From Piscirickettsiaceae bacterium NZ-RLO1 (GTDB taxonomy: Bacteria > Pseudomonadota > Gammaproteobacteria > Piscirickettsiales > Piscirickettsiaceae): a DNA stretch of 45,159 nucleotides. Positions 8,767-16,795 of this stretch are shown here, piece by piece. The stretch covers positions 1 to 45,159 of the forward strand of contig LVCQ01000007.1 in the NCBI GenBank assembly GCA_001644975.1, given 5' to 3'. Made by a program: the position numbers and the translations under genes. Numbering within the stretch: position 1 is the stretch's first letter; every line of letters begins with the position of its first letter. The notes below the pieces were generated by a model that was given only the letters and a program-made list of their open reading frames with translations, was not told where the DNA came from and made no database searches.

Positions 8767-9495
8767 GTGGATGCACAACTAGATACTCAGCAGTCTGATC
8801 GCACCCAAAAAATAACCAAGCAAATTGTTGGTGTTATTGCTGTTATTGTGATTATTGCTTTAGCCGTTGCGGGTGGTTGGCAATATTCAGTATATCGGGG
8901 AAATAATTATAAGGCTGAGGCCTCTACACAATATGAACGGTTATTAAAACAGATTGCTGAGAATAAGCCGACTGAGGCATTAGCTGTGGCGACTGCTTTG
9001 CGTAATCAGTATACAAAAACACCTTATGCAATTTTAGCGTCGTTATTTATGTCTAAGGCCTATATAGCGAAAAAGGAACTGCCAAAAGCGCAAGCGGCAC
9101 TGGAGTGGGCTTTAAAAGAAAACAAAACAACCGCTCTGGCAGGGTTGATTACGATACGCTTAGCGCGTGTTTTGATTGCTCAGCAGCAATACCAATCTGC
9201 TATTGATTTGTTAACACCATTATTATCAAAAGACCAAAAAGAAGGTGAAGGCGCTAAATATTTGGCTAGTGCAAATGCTTATCAAGGGATGTATCACTAT
9301 GTTCTTGCAGAGGCTTATCAAGCGAGTGGGAATAGTCAACAAGCTAAAAGTGACTTTCAAAAGGCAGAAAAACTATTAGCCAATGATGCTTCAGCCTTGC
9401 AATCGGTTGTCCAAATGAAAGTTAATAATTTGCCTATGCAAACTGAAACTAAAGCCGGCACTCGGATTGAGTCTGCAGCACATGCGAAAAAATAA
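8767..9495 (+). CDS. yfgM: YfgM-like periplasmic TPR protein (SecYEG-associated)
   Basis: This is a 242-residue inner-membrane protein with an N-terminal cytoplasmic segment, one transmembrane helix (about residues 20-40, rich in Val/Ile/Ala) and periplasmic TPR-like helices. E. coli YfgM binds the SecYEG translocon with PpiD and hands proteins to periplasmic chaperones. The start is GTG at 8767 after AAAAGAGGTG; the nearby ATG is out of frame. Its position between hisS and bamB is the conserved one. Its 3' end is 13 nt before the bamB start chosen here. Confidence 0.88.
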   Translation: MDAQLDTQQSDRTQKITKQIVGVIAVIVIIALAVAGGWQYSVYRGNNYKAEASTQYERLLKQIAENKPTEALAVATALRNQYTKTPYAILASLFMSKAYIAKKELPKAQAALEWALKENKTTALAGLITIRLARVLIAQQQYQSAIDLLTPLLSKDQKEGEGAKYLASANAYQGMYHYVLAEAYQASGNSQQAKSDFQKAEKLLANDASALQSVVQMKVNNLPMQTETKAGTRIESAAHAKK

Positions 9496-9508
9496 TTGGG
9501 AGATATCG

Positions 9509-10723
9509 GTGAAGCACTGGAAAAAAGTAGTAGTTACTGGGTTTGGATTGCTTGCTGTTGTTTTGGCAGGCTGTAGCAGCTATAAAGACAATACAATAGC
9601 GCCTGCACCGTTAAAAATATTTAAACCCAAGGTTGCTGTATTAGAACATTGGCAAGCTCAGGTGGGTGAAGGGAGTGGTACTACTGCAAAGGCGGTTTTA
9701 AGTTTTGGTGATGAAGGTTATTGGCAATATCAGGCTGCAGAGAATTGGCATCTTAATGTCACACAAGCTGGTCGAAGTTTATATGCTGTGGACTATAAAG
9801 GTCTGGTTAAGTCTTTTAATTTAGCGGGTCAAACAAACTGGCAAGTGAACTTAAAGCAATTGCTTACCGCATCGCCAGTTGTAGGTCCTGAATCTGTCTA
9901 TGTAGTGACTGCAGAAGGGACGGTCTTTGCTTTAAATAAAAAAACTGGGCAAATTCAATGGCAAAAACCACTGGGCTCATTGGTGATTGCAGCACCTGCA
10001 GCTGCAAAAGGGCTGGTTGTTATTCATACTAAATCCGGTGCAGTGATTGCTTTACGTGCTGTGGATGGTCATCAGCTGTGGCGTTATGACCCTTTGCTTA
10101 ATCCACCGATGACGATGGAGCGTTCAAGTGTTCCTGTCATTGCCGGTCAACAAGTAGTTATTGGTAGTGATAATGGCCAAGTGGTTGCACTGGGTCGCCA
10201 AACTGGAGATTTGCTCTGGCAATATCAGGTGGCGGTACCGAGTGGCGCGTCTGAAGTTGCTCAAATCGTTGATGTGGATGCGACTCCGGTTGTTAAGGAC
10301 GGTACTGTTTATGTGTCTAGTGTTAAAAACCGTACGGTGGCAGTGAGTTTGCAGTCGGGTAGAATGCTGTGGAAGCATAAAATTGGCTCTTTTAGTGGCT
10401 TAGCGGTCAGTCAAAATAAAGTGATTGTAACAGCGAACAATGGAGCGCTTTGGGCCTTAGATCGCCAAACAGGTAAAGCCGTTTGGGTTGATTCTAATCT
10501 ATTAGGGCGTGGGCCAACAGCACCTGCAATTGCCGGCCATTATGTTGTTGTTGGTGATTATAAAGGATTTGTGCATTGGTTTTCGCTGGAAACAGGTCAG
10601 TTAGTTGGTCGAATGAGCGTGGGATCACGGGCAATTGTCGGTCAGCCTGTTGTTGATGGAAGTATAGTTTATGTGATGGATGCTTCTGGGCGCTTAGTCG
10701 CTGTGCGAGGCTCAAAAGTTTAA
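9509..10723 (+). CDS. bamB: Outer-membrane assembly lipoprotein BamB
   Basis: BamB is the beta-propeller lipoprotein of the BAM complex that inserts outer-membrane beta-barrels. From the GTG at 9509 the protein has 404 residues, a signal peptide ending VLAGC (Cys22) and repeated PQQ-type blades such as VFALNKKTGQIQWQKPLG and VVALGRQTGDLLWQY. The frame stays open upstream to a TTG at 9467, inside yfgM. The GTG is preferred because TTGGGAG stands just before it and it gives a compact signal peptide. It is part of the hisS-yfgM-bamB-der run. Confidence 0.93.
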   Translation: MKHWKKVVVTGFGLLAVVLAGCSSYKDNTIAPAPLKIFKPKVAVLEHWQAQVGEGSGTTAKAVLSFGDEGYWQYQAAENWHLNVTQAGRSLYAVDYKGLVKSFNLAGQTNWQVNLKQLLTASPVVGPESVYVVTAEGTVFALNKKTGQIQWQKPLGSLVIAAPAAAKGLVVIHTKSGAVIALRAVDGHQLWRYDPLLNPPMTMERSSVPVIAGQQVVIGSDNGQVVALGRQTGDLLWQYQVAVPSGASEVAQIVDVDATPVVKDGTVYVSSVKNRTVAVSLQSGRMLWKHKIGSFSGLAVSQNKVIVTANNGALWALDRQTGKAVWVDSNLLGRGPTAPAIAGHYVVVGDYKGFVHWFSLETGQLVGRMSVGSRAIVGQPVVDGSIVYVMDASGRLVAVRGSKV

Positions 10724-10788
10724 TTATATATAGCTGTAGCTGTGTAAGTATCACTAGCTAGCTATAAAGTGTGTGAAATATAGAGGAG

Positions 10789-10820
10789 ATGACTGACTCT
10801 TATCAGTCATTTTTGTTTTT
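10789..10820 (+). terminator. Hairpin between bamB and der
   Basis: The 8-bp stem ATGACTGA (10789-10796) / TCAGTCAT (10803-10810) is followed by a T-rich run broken by one G. It lies just before the der SD, so der may need its own promoter or read-through. Confidence 0.7.
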
Positions 10821-10835
10821 GAAAGAGGTTTTATT

Positions 10836-12239
10836 ATGCTGCCTGTTGTGGCCCTTGTCGGTCGCCCAAATGTGGGTAAATCAACATTATTTAATCGTCT
10901 GACTAAAAGTCGTGATGCCTTGGTTCATGACCAGCCGGGGGTGACGCGTGATCGCCAATATGGCGAAGGCTGTTTAGGAGAAAAGCCTTTTATTGTTATC
11001 GATACTGGTGGAGTTGGTGAACATGACGGCCAGATTGATCAAAAAATGCTTGCGCAGTCTTGGCAAGCGGCACTGGAAGCGGATGTAGTCTTGCTTCTAG
11101 TTGATGGTCGTGCTGGGATGACGAGTGTTGATGAGGAGATTGCGCAAAATTTGCGTGAGATTCATAAAAAAGTATATTTGGTTGTTAATAAAACTGATGG
11201 CATTGATGCGATGGCGGCCAGTGCTGAGTTTTATGCCTTAGGTTACGCAGATGTGTATACAATTGCGGCCTCTCATGGTCGTGGTGTCTTAAGTTTAATT
11301 GAATCAGCATTAGAAAGTTTTGATCTTGATTTTTTTAAAGAAATAGAAGAAGAAAAAACATTAGGGGTGAAAGTAGCGTTGGTAGGCCGGCCTAATGTAG
11401 GCAAGTCGACATTGACTAATCGGTTGCTAGGTGAAGAGCGTGTTGTGGCTTTTGATGAGCCTGGTACAACGCGGGATAGTATTTTTATTCCAATGCAAAA
11501 AAATGGCAAGGAGTATACGCTCATAGATACTGCCGGTGTGCGGCGTCGTAAAAATGTAAAAGATGTTGTTGAAAAATTTTCAATTATTAAAACACTACAG
11601 GCCATAGAGGCGGCGCATGTGGTAGTGATGATGTTTGATGCGCAAGCCGGTATTGTCGATCAGGATTTAAGCTTATTGGGGTTTGCTGTGGATGCGGGAA
11701 AGTCCATTGTTATTGCGGTTAATAAGTGGGATGGCTTAGAGTCTGAGGTGCGAGATTATATTAAAATCGAGCTCTCGCGGAAGCTGACCTTTACCGATTA
11801 TGTGCGTATTCACTTTATTTCGGCATTGCACGGGACGGCTGTGGGTGATTTATTTGCTTCTGTTGATGAGGCATATGATTCGGCAACACGGATTTTATCA
11901 GCGAATCAACTTACACAGATTTTGCAAAAATCTACCCAGATGCATGCGCCACCTTTAGTCAAGGGGCGTCGTATTAAGCTGCGTTTTGCTCACTGCGGTG
12001 GTCATAACCCACCTGTAATTGTGATTCATGGTAATCAAACCACCAGTTTGCCGGAGGCGTATCGCCGTTATTTAGTTCATCAGTTTAGAAAAGAAATTAA
12101 ACTAATGGGGACTCCGATTCGTCTGGAGTTTAAAACTGGGGAAAATCCTTTTGCTGGCAAAAAAAATGACTTAACTGAACGACAGGTTAATCGCAAGCGC
12201 CGTTATATGAAAATTATTAAAAAGAAATATGGTAAATGA
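10836..12239 (+). CDS. der: GTPase Der (EngA)
   Basis: Der is an essential GTPase with two GTPase domains that assists 50S ribosome assembly. Both P-loops are the same GRPNVGKST (residues 9-17 and near 185). Switch motifs DTGG and DTAGVRRR and the base-specificity motifs NKTD and NKWD are present. The C-terminal ~110 residues are the KH-like domain, ending in a Lys-rich tail. The length (467 aa) is ordinary for the family. AAGAGG lies before the ATG. Confidence 0.97.
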   Translation: MLPVVALVGRPNVGKSTLFNRLTKSRDALVHDQPGVTRDRQYGEGCLGEKPFIVIDTGGVGEHDGQIDQKMLAQSWQAALEADVVLLLVDGRAGMTSVDEEIAQNLREIHKKVYLVVNKTDGIDAMAASAEFYALGYADVYTIAASHGRGVLSLIESALESFDLDFFKEIEEEKTLGVKVALVGRPNVGKSTLTNRLLGEERVVAFDEPGTTRDSIFIPMQKNGKEYTLIDTAGVRRRKNVKDVVEKFSIIKTLQAIEAAHVVVMMFDAQAGIVDQDLSLLGFAVDAGKSIVIAVNKWDGLESEVRDYIKIELSRKLTFTDYVRIHFISALHGTAVGDLFASVDEAYDSATRILSANQLTQILQKSTQMHAPPLVKGRRIKLRFAHCGGHNPPVIVIHGNQTTSLPEAYRRYLVHQFRKEIKLMGTPIRLEFKTGENPFAGKKNDLTERQVNRKRRYMKIIKKKYGK

Positions 12240-12310
12240 TTTTTTAAATTTGTTATATCTGGTTGTTATATTGAGTGATTGCGCAACAGTATAATACTGT
12301 CTTAAGTCTA

Positions 12311-12337
12311 AGTGAGTCAAAGGATTGACACTTTTTT
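12311..12337 (+). terminator. Probable terminator after der
   Basis: GTCAA (12316-12320) pairs with TTGAC (12325-12329), extended across a bulge by AGT/ACT, and is followed by six T (12332-12337). Confidence 0.5.
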
Positions 12338-12346
12338 GGTGCTGAC

Positions 12347-12370
12347 AAAAAAATGGCGGGGGAGCCCGCC
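12347..12370 (-). terminator. Terminator for the small minus-strand gene
   Basis: Read on the minus strand, GGCGGG and CCCGCC pair around a 4-nt loop and are followed by A and then seven T (12347-12353). This is a compact GC-rich intrinsic terminator 21 nt beyond the stop of the 56-residue gene. Confidence 0.85.
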
Positions 12371-12391
12371 TATGAGTGTGCTTACAAAAAT

Positions 12392-12562
12392 TTAATGATA
12401 CTCGCTACTTTTTTCATCCATTTCTTCAGCTATGGCGTCAAGAGCAAGTCCGAGTAGTCTGACCTCCGTGTAATCTTCTTGTTGCTGTTTTTTTTCAATT
12501 TGCTTTAGTAAAGTACAGCAATGGCGATAGAGTTCATCCATTGTTGGGCTATGTTGCTTCAT
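12392..12562 (-). CDS. Small protein of unknown function (56 aa)
   Basis: This short acidic protein is not recognised. It is almost entirely helical in character (MDELYRHCCTLLKQIEKKQ, then LLGLALDAIAEEMDE). The frame is open further upstream, but the ATG at 12562 is chosen because a full AAGGAGGT (12568-12575) lies at the right distance. A clean terminator follows. An ideal SD and terminator around a 56-codon frame argue that it is real. It is convergent with der and divergent from parC. Confidence 0.65.
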   Translation of the reverse strand: MKQHSPTMDELYRHCCTLLKQIEKKQQQEDYTEVRLLGLALDAIAEEMDEKSSEYH

Positions 12563-12877
12563 GGCGCACCTCCTTTTGCTTAAGAACTTTGTTGCAAAAT
12601 TGATGCCAATGCTGCAACGTATTGTGTATATTTTTAATACACTTGATACTTTAATTAATGCGTTAAATTCATAAAAAAACAAACTAGATAGTGGTTTTGA
12701 TGCAATTATAGATGAGATGAAAATAGCGCTGTTCCAATATTTAGGTTTAAATTTTAAGTTTAGGTTTTAGTAGCATATCTTAAGTTTTTGGCATGCAAGT
12801 TGCCTAAGACTCATTAGTATTTAGCACTTAGCTTAATGTTAGTGAGCATATATGAGTATGCACTCGATGAGGGATCT
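12563..12877. other. Intergenic control region before parC
   Basis: This 315-bp divergent gap holds the SD of the small minus-strand gene, a GTTGCA...TGCAAC inverted repeat (12591-12618) and the sigma-54-type promoter at 12789-12804. No further coding frame is supported. Confidence 0.6.
12789..12804 (+). promoter_or_regulatory. Sigma-54 (RpoN) -24/-12 promoter for parC-parP-cheW
   Basis: TGGCATG (12789-12795), four bases and TTGC (12800-12803) match the RpoN consensus TGGCAYR-N4-TTGCW except for the last base (C). The GG and GC elements have the exact spacing. Transcription would start near 12815, leaving a leader of about 60 nt before parC. RpoN control of polar flagellar and chemotaxis genes is well known in Pseudomonas and Vibrio. 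Confidence 0.72.
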
Positions 12878-13699
12878 ATGAAAATTTGGACGGTTGCAAA
12901 TCAAAAAGGAGGGGTAGGTAAAACGACAACCGCGGTGACTTTGGGAGGTCTTTTAGCGAGGCAAGGTAAACGGGTATTATTGCTAGATTTAGACCCGCAT
13001 GGTTCATTAACAAGTTATTTGGGGTACAGTCCGGATAAAGTGGAAAAAGGCGCTTATGAGCTTTTTTTGCAGAAAGGGCGGATGTCCGCAGTGCTGGGTG
13101 ATCAAATTATCAAAAGGACAAATTTTGCCGATTTATGGCTTATTCCTGCGTCGATTACATTGGCAACGCTTGATCGTCAGTTAGGTGCTCAAGAGGGAAT
13201 GGGCTTATTAATAACAAAGGCCTTGAAAAAACTCCGAGCGCGTTATGATTATGTCATTATTGATTGCCCGCCTATTTTGGGCGTATTAATGGTTAATGCG
13301 TTGGCAGCGTGTGAGAAAGTGATTATTCCGGCTCAAACTGAGTTTCTTGCTCTTAAGGGATTAGAGCGCATGATCGATACATTGGCAATGGTGAAAAAAA
13401 CAAAAAGCTTTAATTTTTCTACTGTTATATTACCAACAATGTTTGATCGAAGAACTTCAGCAGCATTGGGGAGTTTAAAAATTCTTGAAGAGCAGTATAA
13501 AAAGTGGTTGTGGCGGCTTCCTGTGCCTGTTGATACAAAATTGCGTGAGGCAAGTCAAAAGGGGGTTCCGATCTCTCAGCTTTATCCACAAAGTCGTGGC
13601 TTGTATGTTTATCAGCAGTTTTTAGATTATTTATTAGAGAGTGGAGCTGGATCTGGGATGGCCCAGCCTGTAATGAGTGATCCTGGAGTATTTGTATGA
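12878..13699 (+). CDS. parC: ParA-family ATPase ParC (polar chemotaxis-array positioning)
   Basis: This is a 273-residue deviant-Walker ATPase. The P-loop is KGGVGKTTT after VANQ, and DLDPHGSLTSYLG and DYVIIDCPP follow. In Vibrio and Pseudomonas the ParA-like ParC at the end of the chemotaxis operon forms polar gradients that place chemosensory arrays at the pole. ParC rather than plasmid ParA or MinD is indicated by parP, cheW and the DUF2802 gene in the usual order. ATG 12878 with GAGGGA (12869-12874) is preferred to a TTG at 12836. It overlaps parP by 4 nt. Confidence 0.88.
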   Translation: MKIWTVANQKGGVGKTTTAVTLGGLLARQGKRVLLLDLDPHGSLTSYLGYSPDKVEKGAYELFLQKGRMSAVLGDQIIKRTNFADLWLIPASITLATLDRQLGAQEGMGLLITKALKKLRARYDYVIIDCPPILGVLMVNALAACEKVIIPAQTEFLALKGLERMIDTLAMVKKTKSFNFSTVILPTMFDRRTSAALGSLKILEEQYKKWLWRLPVPVDTKLREASQKGVPISQLYPQSRGLYVYQQFLDYLLESGAGSGMAQPVMSDPGVFV

Positions 13700-14589
13700 T
13701 AGATGATGATTCTGCAGAAATTCTGGAAGAAGGCCAAGCCCTTAGTGGTTATTTTGATGCATTGTTGGGTGTTAACTCAGTGAAAAAAGAAGACTTGGAG
13801 TTGGAGAAGGCTAAACCTTTTGAAGTTGTGACTGATAGTCAGTCTTTTGTTTTCCAGGATGATAATAAGGTCGCTGATCTTACTGTAGTTGAGCCTGCAA
13901 TTGTAATGCCTTTACCTCAGGTGCAGGAGCTTGATGTCTCGATTGAAGAGATTGACGTTGATGATGCGGTTGCCTTGGCTGTTATTGAGGCTGATCTTGA
14001 TGTTTTGTCTGGCACTTTACCCGAAGTTCTTGAAGAGATTGAAACAGCAGTTATTACAGCTGGAAATGAGCTTGATGTGGCTTCTACTGAATTTGATTCA
14101 GTGGTGCCTATATGGGCAAGGCAGGAATTTCAGTGTGTGTCGTTTATGGTGCAAGGTTTACAGTTGATTATGCCATTAGCTGGTTTAAATCAGATTTATG
14201 CTCTACAAGAACATCGAGTTAAGGCTATTTTTGGTCAAGCGGACTGGTTTCTTGGCATGATGAAGTTTATGGAGAGAAATATTCATGTTCTTGATGTGAT
14301 GCGCTGGCTGTTGCCTGAAGATGCCCAGCCTTTGGACAAGGAAAATCAGACAGGCATAGGTTTACAGCATGAGTTTGTATTAGCGCTTGAGGGAAGTTCA
14401 TGGGGGATTGTGTGTAATAGCTTGGGGTTTTCTGAGTTTTTAAAAAGTGATGATGTAAACTGGCATAATAAAGACCCTAAACGGCCGTGGTTAGCAGGTG
14501 TGGTGGTTGATAAAATGTGTGGGTTAATTGATCCAGAGCAGTTAGTAAAATTTTTAAATGCCGAGTCCCGAGGTTTATCGATAAAGTAG
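13696..14589 (+). CDS. parP: ParP-like CheW-domain protein (array/ParC coupler)
   Basis: This 297-residue protein has a long acidic, low-complexity N terminus (about residues 1-140, rich in Asp, Glu and Val) and a C-terminal CheW-like domain. The domain includes FQCVSFMVQGLQLIMPLAGL and ends with RPWLAGVVVDKMCGLIDPEQ. In Vibrio, ParP binds ParC through its N-terminal part and joins the chemosensory array through the C-terminal domain. It starts at an ATGA overlap with parC, so translation is coupled. The identification rests on the domain plus position between parC and cheW. Confidence 0.82.
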   Translation: MIDDDSAEILEEGQALSGYFDALLGVNSVKKEDLELEKAKPFEVVTDSQSFVFQDDNKVADLTVVEPAIVMPLPQVQELDVSIEEIDVDDAVALAVIEADLDVLSGTLPEVLEEIETAVITAGNELDVASTEFDSVVPIWARQEFQCVSFMVQGLQLIMPLAGLNQIYALQEHRVKAIFGQADWFLGMMKFMERNIHVLDVMRWLLPEDAQPLDKENQTGIGLQHEFVLALEGSSWGIVCNSLGFSEFLKSDDVNWHNKDPKRPWLAGVVVDKMCGLIDPEQLVKFLNAESRGLSIK

Positions 14590-14634
14590 ACTACAATCTA
14601 AGGGATAGGGAGCGGTTAGAAAAGAGAGCGAGAT

Positions 14635-15156
14635 ATGAGTGATAGCGCTTCAGAAAAAGACCCATTTGATGGGGCAAAAGAAGATAAAGATCCAGTATTA
14701 CAGTGGGTTACTTTTCGGTTAGCGGAAGAAACTTACGGTATTAATGTAATGCAGGTTCAAGAAGTTTTGCGTCATACAGAAATTGCACCTGTACCGGGAG
14801 CACCTGGTTATGTGATTGGTATTATTAATCTACGTGGTAATGTGGTGACCGTGATTGATACACGTAAGCGTTTTGGTTTGGAATCACAAGAAACAACGGA
14901 TAATACCCGTATTGTGATTATTGAAGCAGAAAAGCAGGTGATTGGTATTCTTGTTGATAGCGTTGCTGAGGTAGTGTACTTACGTGCCTCTGAGATTGAA
15001 ACGGCACCGAGTGTTGGTAATGAAGAAAGTGCAAGGTTTATTCAAGGGGTATCAAATCGCGAAGATGAATTACTGATCTTAGTGGATTTGAACAAGCTGC
15101 TAAGTGATGAAGAGTGGGAAGAGATGAATAGTAGTAGCGCAGGGGAAAATGCTTAA
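14635..15156 (+). CDS. cheW: Chemotaxis coupling protein CheW
   Basis: CheW joins methyl-accepting receptors to the CheA kinase. The full domain is present in 173 residues: VTFRLAEETYGINVMQVQEV, PGYVIGIINLRGNVVTVIDT and a final LLILVDLNKLL strand. A short charged N-terminal segment and an acidic C terminus flank it. GAGAGCGAG precedes the ATG. It is third in the parC-parP-cheW-DUF2802 set. CheA, CheB, CheR and receptors are not in the window. Confidence 0.95.
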   Translation: MSDSASEKDPFDGAKEDKDPVLQWVTFRLAEETYGINVMQVQEVLRHTEIAPVPGAPGYVIGIINLRGNVVTVIDTRKRFGLESQETTDNTRIVIIEAEKQVIGILVDSVAEVVYLRASEIETAPSVGNEESARFIQGVSNREDELLILVDLNKLLSDEEWEEMNSSSAGENA

Positions 15157-15233
15157 GCTTGGTGAGCTGTAGTGCAAACTGAGCTTGATCGCTGATGCGC
15201 AGGTGTGTCTTTATTGAGTAGTGTAACGAACGA

Positions 15234-15719
15234 ATGATGGGCTTGATGATTCAAGGAAGTTTTTTGGCTGTATTGCTGCTGTTGCTCGGTGTTTTATGCT
15301 ATTTATGGCGAAGTATAAAGCATTATCGACAGCAGTTGTGTGAGCTACAAGGGCATTGTCATGTGTTTATGAGCAGTAGTATTGGCATAGGTCAACGTTT
15401 AGCTTTATTGGAGCGTTACTTAGGGCGGGACTTGTATAAAGAGCTCGGTCATGATGCTTTTCCAGAAAAAGAAGAAAACTTGTACCGACAAGCAGCTAAG
15501 CTTGCGGCTCTGGGGATGGGGAAAAAAGAGCTTGCTGAAGGGTTTGATTTAACAGATACAGAGGCAGAATTACTTGAGCTTATGTCTACCCAGCCATTAA
15601 ACTCACCAATGGCATCAAAAAAAATAACACAGTCTAAAAAAGTAGTTCAAAAAGCTCAACCTCAGCAGCACTTAAATCACCCTGCGATTAAGCGATATAA
15701 AACTCATCAGCAAGATTAA
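15234..15719 (+). CDS. DUF2802-type membrane protein
   Basis: This 161-residue protein has one N-terminal transmembrane helix (about residues 6-28), a basic juxtamembrane stretch, the conserved cytoplasmic segment ENLYRQAAKLAALGMGKKEL (residues 82-101) and an acidic ELLELM, then a disordered Lys/Gln-rich tail. Proteins with this domain follow cheW in the polar flagellar/chemotaxis operons of Pseudomonas and Vibrio; their job is not well known. An A8 tract at 15617-15624 lies in the tail and could blur the exact C terminus. Confidence 0.75.
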   Translation: MMGLMIQGSFLAVLLLLLGVLCYLWRSIKHYRQQLCELQGHCHVFMSSSIGIGQRLALLERYLGRDLYKELGHDAFPEKEENLYRQAAKLAALGMGKKELAEGFDLTDTEAELLELMSTQPLNSPMASKKITQSKKVVQKAQPQQHLNHPAIKRYKTHQQD

Positions 15720-16006
15720 TTATTTTTTGGTTGATTTTATAGTCTATTAATTTATATATGATTATTCATTGATTTATTCATTTGTTTCGTTTTATCTAGA
15801 ACGAAGGCGAATTTGCTTTTCTTTGTGAGTTTTACTTTGACATGTGGAGGCTTCTTAGTATAATGGAACGGTATTTTTATGCGTAAGATAATGCTATTAG
15901 AGTAAAAGCGCACGTTTCTTTGTTACACTAAATTATAGATCTTTGATACGATACTTTAAAATAGTGCAATATTCTTCTTTTTTTGTTTAAGGGAGTTAGG
16001 TATTTT
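15720..16006. other. Gap with promoter and possible operator
   Basis: This AT-rich 287-bp gap holds an inverted repeat TTCGTT/AACGAA (15786-15805), the consensus promoter at 15837-15864 and about 135 nt of possible leader before the KfrA-like gene. No tRNA or coding frame is supported. Confidence 0.5.
15837..15864 (+). promoter_or_regulatory. Consensus sigma-70 promoter
   Basis: TTGACA (15837-15842), a 16-bp spacer and TATAAT (15859-15864) are both perfect hexamers. The next gene is the KfrA-like one. The start point near 15871 leaves a leader of about 136 nt. Confidence 0.8.
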
Positions 16007-16795
16007 ATGCCTCGTCCGGGTTTAACATATGATGAAATAACAGAAGCTGCTAATCGTGTTTTAGCGGCTGGTGAAAAGCCAACAATTAATCGCGTTCGCG
16101 AAGCTTTGGGGGGGCGAGGAAGTAGCACAACGATTAGTCGTTATTTGAAGGATTGGAAGCGCCAAGTGCAAGAAGCTGGGGGTGTTGTTGAGTTAGATGA
16201 TAATGTAGATGCGCCTCAGATAAAAGAAGAGGTGGCAGATATATCTAATGCATCTTCAGAAGAGTTAAAAGTAGATAGTGATATTGGCGTTGAGAGTACT
16301 GAGGCATCTGCGATTGCAGCTTCTGTTGCTGTTGATGAAGAACTGCAGTTGTGTTTTGCTGATGAAGAGTATGAGTTACCTGCGATTACGAATGAGCAAT
16401 TTAGGTCTGTAGAGGGTGACTCTGAGTTAGAAGTGTTAAAACGGGAGCATGAGGCACTTAAAATTCAGTTTCGTCGCTTAAATTCTGCAGTAAATAAAGA
16501 GCGTATTCGACGTCAAGCTTTTGAAATGTTGGCCAGAGAAGCAAAAGAATACGTTAATGTGATTAAAGAGCAGATAGGACAGCGGATTTTAGATTTGCGT
16601 ATGGCCTCCGATCAGACGATTAATCAACTTAAGGCGCATGCACGTGAAGCAAAGCAAGAATCTGAGCGTGAACTGAAGTTTTATCGTGAGGAATTGATGC
16701 GGGTGCAAAAAGAAATGGGCCGTAACTCATCGCAAGGTAAGCCTGTTATGACAAATCGAGGGCCTCGACGTCAGGTGACGACCACTACTTCTTAA
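16007..16795 (+). CDS. KfrA-like DNA-binding coiled-coil protein
   Basis: This 262-residue protein resembles KfrA, first known from plasmids as a DNA-binding, filament-like coiled-coil repressor. The N-terminal domain (residues 1-55) carries TYDEITEAANRVLAAGEKPT and RVREALGGRGSSTTISRYL, the KfrA N-domain pattern. A polar acidic stretch follows, then a long heptad-rich helix from about residue 145 to the end, closing in a basic tail. ATG 16007 is preferred to a TTG at 15983. Its stop overlaps that of the convergent CheX-like gene by 11 bp. A regulatory or nucoid role is likely but unproven; the nearness to parC is suggestive only. Confidence 0.75.
   Translation: MPRPGLTYDEITEAANRVLAAGEKPTINRVREALGGRGSSTTISRYLKDWKRQVQEAGGVVELDDNVDAPQIKEEVADISNASSEELKVDSDIGVESTEASAIAASVAVDEELQLCFADEEYELPAITNEQFRSVEGDSELEVLKREHEALKIQFRRLNSAVNKERIRRQAFEMLAREAKEYVNVIKEQIGQRILDLRMASDQTINQLKAHAREAKQESERELKFYREELMRVQKEMGRNSSQGKPVMTNRGPRRQVTTTTS

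Noticed and set aside
10730-10770. AGCT/TAGCTA-rich imperfect inverted repeat after bamB
   Set aside because: Short, imperfect and without a T tract; the better terminator lies at 10789-10820.
15617-15624. A8 tract in the DUF2802 gene as a fifth frame break
   Set aside because: The frame continues plausibly to a stop after a Lys/Gln tail, and neither reading shows a conserved extension.
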